DNA of 13,226 nucleotides from an uncultured Collinsella sp. (GTDB lineage Bacteria; Actinomycetota; Coriobacteriia; Coriobacteriales; Coriobacteriaceae), in the NCBI GenBank assembly GCA_905197385.1, contig CAJJYO010000021.1, forward strand, positions 1 to 13,226. Direction: 5' to 3'. Of this stretch, positions 1-6,269 are shown piece by piece; positions within the stretch are counted from its first letter, which is position 1; every line of letters starts with the position of its first letter. The notes below the pieces were generated by a model. The model searched no databases. It was not told where the DNA came from and saw only the letters and a list, made by a program, of their open reading frames with translations. The translations under genes were made by a program, and so were the position numbers.

Positions 1-27
1 TAGCCGTTAGCTTTACTGCAATGCAAA

Positions 28-61
28 GCGGCCCTGCGTCTCTCGTGAGGTGCAGGGCCGC
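28..61 (-). terminator. Hairpin terminator after kup
   Basis: A perfect 10-bp stem pairs GCGGCCCTGC (28-37) with GCAGGGCCGC (52-61) around a 14-nt loop. Within the loop CTC (40-42) can pair with GAG (47-49). It lies 21 nt past the kup stop codon. On the minus strand it is followed by TTTGCATTGCAG, so the U-tract is short and termination efficiency is uncertain. Confidence 0.7.
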
Positions 62-82
62 TGTCGTTGATTTATGACGTCG

Positions 83-2314
83 CTAGAAGTTGGCGTCGTT
101 GAGCTGGGTGCTCTCGAGTCCGTCGAGTTGCTGTTGCTCGGGCGTATCGGCGACGCTCTCGAGCAGCTCGGTGGGATCGACGTCCATGCTCTTGCCGGCC
201 TCGTTGCCGTTGACCAGGTCGTCCGAGAAGATGTCGACTTCCATTTCCTCGGCCTCTTCAATCTGAACCTCGAGCGGCACCTGGGTGCGCACGAGCTTAA
301 CGGCCGGGCGCATGCGGGCAAACAACGGCACGTACTCGATGATGATGGCAGAGTTCTCGAGACCGTACCAGCGCGCCGGGCTTCCGCAGGCGCGGCGGAC
401 GGCGTACTTGATGGCCATCACACGGTGGTCGTTGCGGTTGATGTCCGTTTCGGGGGCAAGCATCTTGCGCAGCATGCAAAAACGGAAGTCGCCCACGTTG
501 CCGCGTGTCTCGTAGATAGAGTAGGTGTGATGCTGCGGCGGCAACTCACCCGATGCCATCAGGTCGCCGACGATCTGGCGCAGGTAGGCGTTGATGCGCT
601 GGTTGACCTTAAAGCCCAGGTCCAAGCGCACGCGGAACAGGAAGTCTGTGCCAAAGGTCTCAACGGAATACTCATGCGTATAGGGCTCGTCGGTAACGTG
701 CACGTTGATGAACCAATATGCCTTGGCGCGCTTGGGGTGCTTGTCCAGGATGGAATAAAGCACGTCGCGGTCGAGCGTGAGCGGGTCGGGGCTGTTGGTG
801 AGAAATACCAGATTGTCGGCGAGCACGGGATAGGTCTCGTCGTTGCGCAGGCGGTTGAGCTGATCGATGTACTTGGAGACGGGCAGCAGGATCGTTTGCG
901 TGCGCTCGATGGCGGTGCCGCGGCGCCACACATACATAAGGCCGAACAGCAGCGCGGCCAGGAAGATCATGACGTAGCCGCCGTCAAAGAACATAGTGAG
1001 GCACGAGGCGAAGAAGCACAGCTCAATGGCACCAAAGAGCAGGGCGAAGACGCAGGCACCCAGCTTGTGCTTGAGGATGCCGGCGATATAGCTCGTCAGC
1101 AGTGTGGTGGTCATGAGCATGGTCACGGTGATGGCGAGGCCATAGGCGCTTTCCATGCGCTCAGAGTTTTGGAATAGCAGCACGATGAAGATGCAGCCGA
1201 CCCACATGATGTTGTTGACGAGCGGAATATAGAGCTGGCCCTTGGTGTCGCTGGGGTAGTGGATGCGCAGGTGCGGCATAAGGTTGAGGCGCGTTGCCTC
1301 GGATACCAGCGAGAACGAGCCGGTGATGAGCGCCTGCGAGGCGATGATGGCCGCCACGGCCGAAAGCACGATGGCAAAGGGGCGCAGGGGCTCGGGGAGC
1401 ATCATATAGAACGGGTTGACGATATCCATTGCGAGCATCTGGGGGTTGGAGTTATTGGCGAGCAGCCAAGCGCCTTGACCCAGATAGTTGAGGATGAGGG
1501 CCGCTTTAACAAACGGCCAGGATGCATAGATGTTTGCCTTGCCCACGTGGCCCATGTCCGAGTAGAGCGCCTCGGCACCGGTTGTCGACAGAAAGACAAA
1601 GCCGAGCACCATGATGCCCGAGTGGTTGATGGGCGAGAACAGGAACATGATGCCGCGGATGGGGTTGAGCGCGCGCAGGATGGACGGGTTGCCGAGCATG
1701 TTGAACAGACCGGCGCCAGCCAAGAACAGGAACCACAGCGTCATGAGCGGGCCGAACAGCTTGCCGATCGACGAGGTACCGGCGCGTTGCATGGCAAACA
1801 GGCCGCAGATAATGATGATGGTGATGATGATTACATTGGTCTGGCCGTCACCCAACAGCGCGTGGCCCCACTCGATGGTACGCAGGCCCTCGATGGCTGT
1901 GGTGACCGTGACCGCGGGGGTGAGGATGCCGTCGGCGAGCAGCGCCGCGCCGCCGATCATGGCAGGTAGGATCAGCCATGGTGCCACTTTTCGCACCAGG
2001 CTAAACAGGGCGAAGATGCCGCCTTCGTTGTGGTTGTCGGCCTTCATGGCGATTACCACGTACTTGACCGTGGTCACGAGTGTCATGGTCCAGATGACGA
2101 GCGAAAGCGCGCCCAGGATCATGTCCTCGCTGACGGTACCGATGCCGCCGTTGTTGGCGACGATTGATTTCATGGTGTACATGGGGCTCGTGCCGATGTC
2201 GCCATAGACGACGCCGAGCGTTACAAGCAGCATGCCAGCGGAGAGGGGGATGGCTCCGTGCCCGCCTTGACCACGCTGGTCTTGGGGGCTTGCCTCCAGT
2301 TTGTTGTGTGCCAC
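83..2314 (-). CDS. kup: Kup-family low-affinity potassium transporter
   Basis: Probable K+/H+ symporter of the KUP/HAK/KT family in the cytoplasmic membrane, taking up potassium. The family signature GVVYGDIGTSPMY is at residues 34-46, in the first membrane segment. About 460 residues of mostly hydrophobic sequence follow, consistent with about 12 membrane spans. A soluble C-terminal region of about 280 residues ends in an acidic tail that makes the protein longer than E. coli Kup (622 residues). I chose the GTG at 2314 (743 residues) because AAGGGAG sits 5 nt before it. An in-frame ATG at 2332 would add six residues but has no Shine-Dalgarno sequence, only CCGG. The gene appears monocistronic, with a palindromic element just upstream. 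The long open frames on the opposite strand are shadows. Family assignment is very secure; the start is moderately secure. Confidence 0.96.
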   Translation of the reverse strand: MAHNKLEASPQDQRGQGGHGAIPLSAGMLLVTLGVVYGDIGTSPMYTMKSIVANNGGIGTVSEDMILGALSLVIWTMTLVTTVKYVVIAMKADNHNEGGIFALFSLVRKVAPWLILPAMIGGAALLADGILTPAVTVTTAIEGLRTIEWGHALLGDGQTNVIIITIIIICGLFAMQRAGTSSIGKLFGPLMTLWFLFLAGAGLFNMLGNPSILRALNPIRGIMFLFSPINHSGIMVLGFVFLSTTGAEALYSDMGHVGKANIYASWPFVKAALILNYLGQGAWLLANNSNPQMLAMDIVNPFYMMLPEPLRPFAIVLSAVAAIIASQALITGSFSLVSEATRLNLMPHLRIHYPSDTKGQLYIPLVNNIMWVGCIFIVLLFQNSERMESAYGLAITVTMLMTTTLLTSYIAGILKHKLGACVFALLFGAIELCFFASCLTMFFDGGYVMIFLAALLFGLMYVWRRGTAIERTQTILLPVSKYIDQLNRLRNDETYPVLADNLVFLTNSPDPLTLDRDVLYSILDKHPKRAKAYWFINVHVTDEPYTHEYSVETFGTDFLFRVRLDLGFKVNQRINAYLRQIVGDLMASGELPPQHHTYSIYETRGNVGDFRFCMLRKMLAPETDINRNDHRVMAIKYAVRRACGSPARWYGLENSAIIIEYVPLFARMRPAVKLVRTQVPLEVQIEEAEEMEVDIFSDDLVNGNEAGKSMDVDPTELLESVADTPEQQQLDGLESTQLNDANF

Positions 2315-2336
2315 GTGGACTCCCTTAGACATCCGG

Positions 2337-2357
2337 TTATCTGTCTAGGACAGATAA
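2337..2357. promoter_or_regulatory. Perfect palindrome at the kup promoter/leader
   Basis: TTATCTGTC (2337-2345), TAG, then GACAGATAA (2349-2357): a perfect 9-bp inverted repeat 22 nt upstream of the preferred kup start. On the minus strand a candidate promoter is TTGTAT, 18 nt, GATTAT, and the second element overlaps the palindrome. This is what an operator would look like. A 5'-UTR hairpin is the alternative. No regulator is identified. Confidence 0.5.
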
Positions 2358-2414
2358 TCTTTATGCCGTCTTTATACATACAAGAGCAGTTTGGCACATC
2401 AGGTTATTTTAGAC

Positions 2415-2438
2415 AATAATCCCCAGCTGGGGATTATT
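2415..2438. terminator. Perfect 24-bp palindrome, likely terminator of the EamA gene
   Basis: AATAATCCCC (2415-2424) and GGGGATTATT (2429-2438) flank AGCT; including AGCT the whole 24 bp is self-complementary. It starts 34 nt past the stop of the minus-strand EamA gene and lies upstream of kup. As RNA it forms a 10-bp stem with a four-base loop and an AU-rich base, but the downstream U-tract is poor on both strands. It could be a terminator, an operator for kup, or both. Confidence 0.55.
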
Positions 2439-2472
2439 TATGTACGTAGGTAGCATTTCAAAGCAGGGGCTT

Positions 2473-3384
2473 TTAAGCACGTGCTGTCTGGGCGATGCCA
2501 GCCTTGGCGTTTGCGCGTTTGCCGGCGAGTTCGCAAAAAATCGCGCCGCCGATGATAAGCGCGGCACCCATCAGGCGGACCGGTGTTATGGCTTCGCCCA
2601 AAAGGACGGCCGAGAACACGACGGCCGAAAGCGGCTCGAGGTAGCCGACGACGGCGACGGTCTGGACGGGCAGCTTAGCGACGGCGCTAAAGTAGAGCAG
2701 GCAACCAATGCCGGTGTTGACGACGCCGAGCATAGCGACGGCGCGCCAATCAATACTGGCGGCGACGCCGGCGGACAGGAACGAGGGAGCGCCCTGCGTG
2801 ATGAGCGTGAGGACCAGTGCGGTCACAAAGGCGGCGCTCACCTGGAGCGCGGAGTTCTCGAGGCCCTCGATGTGCGGCGCACCCTTGCTGGCGATGACCA
2901 TCAATGCATAGCAGAAGGCTGAGACGATTCCGCAGACGATGCCCGCAATGGGCATATTGCCGCCTAGACCTTGTGCTGCAATGAGAAAAGCACCGCAGGC
3001 GACGGCGATAAACCCGGCGATTTTGCCGCCGGTCAGTTTTTCACCAAAGATGAGTGGGGAGAGCGCCATGACAATGATGGGGCCACAGTAGTACAGTAGC
3101 GAGGATACGCCGACGCCGATCGTCTGGTAGGCACGGAACAGAAAAATCCAGCTGGCACCCAGCGCGGCTCCCGACAGAAGGAGTGCTGCGGCTTCGCGGG
3201 GACGAGATGGCGCCTGCAGTTTATGGCGTTGGGTGATGGCAAGGATAGTGACAAGCGAGAGGGCGCCCAAAAACGTGCGTAGTAGCACGATATCGGAGCT
3301 CGGCAGCGCGATGGCGGCGGCGATGATGCCGTTGGAGCCAAACAATAGCAATGCTGCTAAGTACGTAAACAGTCCGTTGTTCAT
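2473..3384 (-). CDS. EamA/DMT-family transporter
   Basis: Membrane protein of 303 residues, the usual size for two-repeat EamA (drug/metabolite transporter) proteins. Two EamA repeats lie at about residues 5-137 and 148-285. About ten short hydrophobic segments run through the protein, and a positively charged tail (GKRANAKAG) follows the last one. The start is ATG, with AGAGGGGAT about 10 nt upstream. Such proteins export or exchange small metabolites such as amino acids or metabolic intermediates; the substrate cannot be told here. The gene is transcribed away from a LysR regulator whose start is 118 bp away. That classic arrangement suggests the regulator controls this transporter through the palindrome between them. 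Family call secure, substrate unknown. Confidence 0.9.
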   Translation of the reverse strand: MNNGLFTYLAALLLFGSNGIIAAAIALPSSDIVLLRTFLGALSLVTILAITQRHKLQAPSRPREAAALLLSGAALGASWIFLFRAYQTIGVGVSSLLYYCGPIIVMALSPLIFGEKLTGGKIAGFIAVACGAFLIAAQGLGGNMPIAGIVCGIVSAFCYALMVIASKGAPHIEGLENSALQVSAAFVTALVLTLITQGAPSFLSAGVAASIDWRAVAMLGVVNTGIGCLLYFSAVAKLPVQTVAVVGYLEPLSAVVFSAVLLGEAITPVRLMGAALIIGGAIFCELAGKRANAKAGIAQTARA

Positions 3385-3413
3385 GCGCTGACATCCCCTC
3401 TATATCCGAGCAT

Positions 3414-3430
3414 GTTCACTATGGGTGAAC
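3414..3430. promoter_or_regulatory. LysR-type operator candidate between EamA and lysR genes
   Basis: GTTCAC (3414-3419), TATGG, GTGAAC (3425-3430): a perfect 6-bp inverted repeat containing a T-N11-A core (T3416 to A3428), the usual shape of LysR-family binding sites. It sits between the two divergent genes and overlaps the expected -35 regions in both directions. Assignment to the adjacent regulator is inference. Confidence 0.5.
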
Positions 3431-3451
3431 TGGCTTTAGAAGAAAAGCGAA

Positions 3452-3457
3452 TATAAT
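3452..3457 (+). promoter_or_regulatory. Perfect -10 box (TATAAT) for the lysR gene
   Basis: TATAAT stands 45 nt before the preferred GTG start. No good -35 box is found at 16-18 nt spacing (ACTGGC or CTGGCT are poor matches). This fits a promoter that depends on, or is governed by, a protein bound at the palindrome just upstream. Confidence 0.5.
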
Positions 3458-3466
3458 GCATGGATA

Positions 3467-3485
3467 GCATGAGAAAAACTCATGC
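3467..3485 (+). promoter_or_regulatory. Leader hairpin directly before the lysR ribosome binding site
   Basis: GCATGAG (3467-3473), AAAAA loop, CTCATGC (3479-3485): a perfect 7-bp stem in the 5' leader. The next bases (3486-3495) are AAAGGTGGGG, the likely Shine-Dalgarno region of the regulator. The stem could shape ribosome access, or the DNA form could be a second protein site. Confidence 0.4.
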
Positions 3486-3502
3486 AAAGGTGGGGACGTG
3501 CC

Positions 3503-4360
3503 GTGGAGACCAATATTCAAAAGATGCAGGTGCTGCTCGAGACCGTACGCGCCGGCAGTTTTACGCGCGCCGCCGAGCGGCTAAGCTATTCGCAGTCGGG
3601 CGTGAGCCGTATGGTGGCCGATCTCGAGGCCGACTGGGGCTTTAAAGTGCTCGATAGAAGCCGCGAGGGCGTAGTGCTTTCTGCCGACGGGCGGCAGGTC
3701 ATGCCGGCGGTCGAGGCGTTATGCGAAGAGTTTGGCCGTCTGCAGCGACGCGTGGACGAGATGCGAGGGCTCATGCGTGGCAAGATCTGTATCGGTACGT
3801 TTTCGAGTGTGGCGACCCATGTGTTGCCGCCGGTGATCGCGCGGTTTCGCGCCGATCACCCGGATGTCGATTACGAGCTGCTGATGGGTGATTACTCAGA
3901 GATTGAGCAATGGGTGGCGGAAGGCCGCTGCGACCTGGGCTTTATCCCGCGCGAGCCACGCGGCACCGGCATGGCGTCGCGGCCGTTGGTGCAAGACGAG
4001 CTGATGGCCGTGGTGCCAGCGGACTCCTCGCTTGCCACCGCGGAGGTCGTTTCCCTTGCCGATTTGGCAAACGAGCAGTTTATTCTGCTGGAACGCGGTA
4101 GCGACGACGAGATTACGCCGCTGTTTCGCCGCGCGGGCCTGGCGGTGCGTTCTAAGCTGTCGACCTGGGATGACTATGCGATTATGGCTATGGTCGAGGA
4201 CGGCCTGGGCGTGAGCATTCTTCCGGCGCTCATCTTGCGGCGCTGTCAGTTCGATGTCGCCGTGCGCCCGCTCGAGGGACGTCCTCATCGGCAGATCAAC
4301 GCGATATATCGCACGGCCGATGTTTCGCTTGCTACCGCCCGTTTCCTCGAATACCTCTAA
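3503..4360 (+). CDS. LysR-family transcriptional regulator (divergent from EamA gene)
   Basis: DNA-binding regulator of 285 residues, typical LysR length. The N-terminal winged helix-turn-helix covers about residues 1-60, with the family pattern AGSFTRAAERL, SQSGVSRMVADLE, then LDRSREGVVLSADG. From about residue 85 a periplasmic-binding-protein-like effector domain follows (GKICIGTFSSVATHVLPPV, later MVEDGLGVSILP). I chose the GTG at 3503 because AAAGGTGGGG ends 7 nt before it and translation then begins METNIQKMQVLLETV, as LysR proteins normally do. The ATG at 3482 would add seven atypical residues and falls inside the leader hairpin. It probably controls the divergent EamA exporter and itself. 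The effector is unknown. No terminator is visible after it. Confidence 0.92.
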   Translation: METNIQKMQVLLETVRAGSFTRAAERLSYSQSGVSRMVADLEADWGFKVLDRSREGVVLSADGRQVMPAVEALCEEFGRLQRRVDEMRGLMRGKICIGTFSSVATHVLPPVIARFRADHPDVDYELLMGDYSEIEQWVAEGRCDLGFIPREPRGTGMASRPLVQDELMAVVPADSSLATAEVVSLADLANEQFILLERGSDDEITPLFRRAGLAVRSKLSTWDDYAIMAMVEDGLGVSILPALILRRCQFDVAVRPLEGRPHRQINAIYRTADVSLATARFLEYL

Positions 4361-4419
4361 ACGTGTGCGCGTCATTGTCCGCTTTGGGCAAATCTCAGAG
4401 TCCGGTGCATTTTCTTATG

Positions 4420-4501
4420 AAATTGAACTTTCGAATGAGGTGCCGCGTTATACTGCTGCCTAAATTGAACCTTGGTTCAATTCGTGTTCTATAAATTGAA
4501 C
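4420..4501 (+). promoter_or_regulatory. Three phased AAATTGAAC boxes plus an inverted copy: promoter/operator of the XRE-alaA gene
   Basis: AAATTGAAC occurs at 4420-4428, 4462-4470 and 4493-4501. The first and third extend to AAATTGAACTTT. The middle box forms a perfect palindrome with an inverted copy: AATTGAACC (4463-4471), TT, GGTTCAATT (4474-4482). Start-to-start distances of 42 and 31 bp are close to four and three helical turns, so the boxes face the same side. TTGAAC also resembles a -35 box. The middle copy with CTATAA or TATAAA (4489-4495), 18-19 nt away, is a plausible promoter; TATACT (4449-4454) is another -10 candidate. Binding by the adjacent helix-turn-helix protein is inference. 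Confidence 0.7.
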
Positions 4502-4522
4502 TTTGCCAGCAAGGAGGTTCTA

Positions 4523-6043
4523 GTGGCCCAAGAGACGTTTGGCGATCGCCTGCGACAGACTATGTCCGATCGCGACGTTCGCCAGTCGGACGTAATCCGC
4601 GCATCGGAGATGCTCGGCAAAAAACTCGGCAAGAGTCAGATGAGCCAATATGTGAGCGGCAAGACGATCCCGCGGCGCGATGTGGCAGAGCTACTCGCCC
4701 GCATTTTGGAGGTCGATGTTACCTGGCTGCTTGCCGGCGACGCCGATCAAGGCGAGGCATCATCACCCCGTAACGATTCCAAGCCCGAACCCCATCCCTC
4801 AGCTCAAATTGCAAGGAGCACCACCATGCGTACTTTTTCTAAATCCACCAAGCTCGATAACGTCCTGTATGACGTGCGCGGTCCCGTCGTCGACGAGGCC
4901 GCCCGTATGGAGGACGAGGGCGAGCGCATCCTCAAGCTCAATATCGGTAACCCGGCGCCCTTCGGTTTCCGCACGCCCGATGAGGTCATCAAGGACATGC
5001 GCCAGCAGCTGCCCGACTGCGAAGGCTATTCCAATTCGCGCGGCCTGTTCTCCGCGCGCAAGGCGATCATGCAGTATTCGCAGATCAAGGGCCTGCCCAA
5101 TGTTCAGATGGAGCATATCTACACGGGCAACGGCGTGTCCGAGCTCATTCAGCTTTCGATGAACGCGCTGCTCGACAATGGCGACGAGATTCTGATCCCC
5201 AGCCCCGACTATCCGCTCTGGACGGCGTGCGCAACCCTTGCTGGCGGTCATCCCGTACATTATCTGTGCGATGAACAGGCGGATTGGTATCCCGACCTGG
5301 AGGATATGGAGTCCAAGATCACGAGCGCGACCAAAGCCCTCGTCATCATCAACCCCAACAACCCCACGGGTTCTGTCTATCCGCGCGAGGTGCTCGAGGG
5401 CATCGTCGAGATTGCACGCAGGCATCAGCTGATGATCTTTGCCGATGAGATCTACGACCGCCTGTGCATGGACGGCTACGAGCACGTCTCGATTGCCTCG
5501 CTCGCCCCCGATCTGCCCTGTGTCACCTTTAGCGGCCTTTCCAAGTCGCACATGATCGCGGGCTATCGCATTGGCTGGATGGTGCTTTCGGGCAACCAGC
5601 GCTGTATGAGCGACTTCATCATGGGCATCAACATGCTCTCCAACATGCGCCTGTGCTCCAACGTGCCGGCTCAGTCGATCGTCCAGACGGCGCTCGGCGG
5701 CCATCAGTCGGTCAACGACTACATCCGTCCCGGCGGTCGTGTCTACGAGCAGCGCAACTTTGTGTATGAGGCGCTCAACAAGATCGACGGCATCTCGGTG
5801 GTCAAGCCGCGCGCGGCGTTCTACATCTTCCCCAAGATGGATGTTAAGAAGTTCAACATCACCGATGACGAGCAGTTTGCCCTCGACCTGCTGCACGAGA
5901 AGAAGATTCTGATCACGCGCGGCGGCGGCTTTAACTGGGCCGAGCCCGATCACTTCCGCATCGTGTACCTGCCGCGCATGGAAGTGCTCAAAGAGTCCCT
6001 CGAAGACCTCGCCGATTTCTTCGATCACTACCGCCAGGCGTAA
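4523..6043 (+). CDS. alaA: XRE helix-turn-helix / AlaA-type alanine aminotransferase fusion
   Basis: One 506-residue frame joins two domains. Residues about 1-70 are an XRE/lambda-repressor-like helix-turn-helix (FGDRLRQTM, then SQMSQYVSGKTIPRRDVAELLA). A polar linker runs to about 101. From residue 102 comes a full fold-type I PLP aminotransferase very like E. coli AlaA (glutamate-pyruvate transaminase). It keeps LNIGNPAPFGF, TGNGVSEL, NPNNPTG (277-283), D308 (pairs with the PLP nitrogen), K341 (Schiff-base lysine) and R479 (substrate carboxylate). The start is GTG at 4523, with AAGGAGG 5 nt before it; a 17-residue upstream extension lacks such a site. A second good start lies inside (ATG 4826). 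The gene stands alone between the phased boxes and a strong terminator. The likely role is alanine/pyruvate transamination, perhaps with self-regulation. The domain calls are secure; regulatory activity is inferred. Confidence 0.93.
   Translation: MAQETFGDRLRQTMSDRDVRQSDVIRASEMLGKKLGKSQMSQYVSGKTIPRRDVAELLARILEVDVTWLLAGDADQGEASSPRNDSKPEPHPSAQIARSTTMRTFSKSTKLDNVLYDVRGPVVDEAARMEDEGERILKLNIGNPAPFGFRTPDEVIKDMRQQLPDCEGYSNSRGLFSARKAIMQYSQIKGLPNVQMEHIYTGNGVSELIQLSMNALLDNGDEILIPSPDYPLWTACATLAGGHPVHYLCDEQADWYPDLEDMESKITSATKALVIINPNNPTGSVYPREVLEGIVEIARRHQLMIFADEIYDRLCMDGYEHVSIASLAPDLPCVTFSGLSKSHMIAGYRIGWMVLSGNQRCMSDFIMGINMLSNMRLCSNVPAQSIVQTALGGHQSVNDYIRPGGRVYEQRNFVYEALNKIDGISVVKPRAAFYIFPKMDVKKFNITDDEQFALDLLHEKKILITRGGGFNWAEPDHFRIVYLPRMEVLKESLEDLADFFDHYRQA
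4813..4828 (+). promoter_or_regulatory. Internal ribosome binding site and ATG for a stand-alone AlaA
   Basis: AAGGAG (4813-4818), 7 nt, then ATG (4826-4828), in frame within the linker between the helix-turn-helix and the aminotransferase. Translation from here gives 405 residues beginning MRTFSKSTKLDNVLYD, with the PLP lysine at residue 240. That matches the length and layout of free AlaA as recalled. The site may produce a second, DNA-binding-free product, or be a relic of a formerly separate gene. Confidence 0.6.
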
Positions 6044-6064
6044 CGGCAAAGGTAGCCTGTAATG

Positions 6065-6102
6065 AAACGGTCGGCCCGCAACGGATGCGGGCCGACCGTT
6101 TT
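6065..6102 (+). terminator. Strong terminator after XRE-alaA
   Basis: A perfect 16-bp stem pairs 6065-6080 (AAACGGTCGGCCCGCA) with 6086-6101 around the loop ACGGA. It is GC-rich inside and ends in TTTTCTGTCT. It begins 21 nt after the stop codon. The AAAs on the left arm could make it work in both directions. It separates the fusion gene from the next operon. Confidence 0.9.
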
Positions 6103-6171
6103 CTGTCTAAGCCCGTGCTGTTAGCGCTTGTCTCGTTGAGCGGGCGAGGTTCGCGTGTGAGCGGTAAGTTC

Positions 6172-6208
6172 TATTCCAAAATGGAATACAGTGGGCTTAA
6201 GCTGGAAT
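6172..6208 (+). promoter_or_regulatory. LysR-type activator site upstream of the amidohydrolase-PTS operon
   Basis: TATTCCA (6172-6178), AAA, TGGAATA (6182-6188): a perfect 7-bp inverted repeat with a T-N11-A core (T6174 to A6186). A further TGGAAT half-site at 6203-6208 lies 21 bp, two helical turns, from the one at 6182. The palindrome centre is about 64 bp before the predicted transcription start, where LysR activators usually keep their primary site. The half-site is near the -35, like an activation site. The LysR gene converging on this operon is the natural candidate. Confidence 0.6.
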
Positions 6209-6237
6209 TGATGTCCGGGTACCTGCTTTTCTAGAAT
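6208..6237 (+). promoter_or_regulatory. Promoter of the amidohydrolase-ceramidase-like-PTS operon
   Basis: TTGATG (6208-6213), 18 nt, TAGAAT (6232-6237), followed by a leader of about 25 nt and the ribosome binding site AAAGGCGG (6253-6260), 9 nt before the first ATG. The -10 matches consensus in five of six bases and the -35 in four. Confidence 0.6.
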
Positions 6238-6269
6238 GTTTTCAACAAGATGAAAGGCGGTTCCAACCA

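Noticed and set aside
74..1177. A 367-codon open frame on the plus strand opposite kup
   Set aside because: It lies wholly antisense to a clear Kup gene. Its composition is a shadow of high-GC codons and it has no recognisable domain.
4361..4419. Possible terminator after the first lysR gene
   Set aside because: No stem of useful length followed by T residues is visible. The gene may read through or end at an unrecognised site.
4799..6049. A 416-codon open frame antisense to the aminotransferase
   Set aside because: It mirrors the AlaA domain, whose motifs are unambiguous on the plus strand. The product has no family resemblance.
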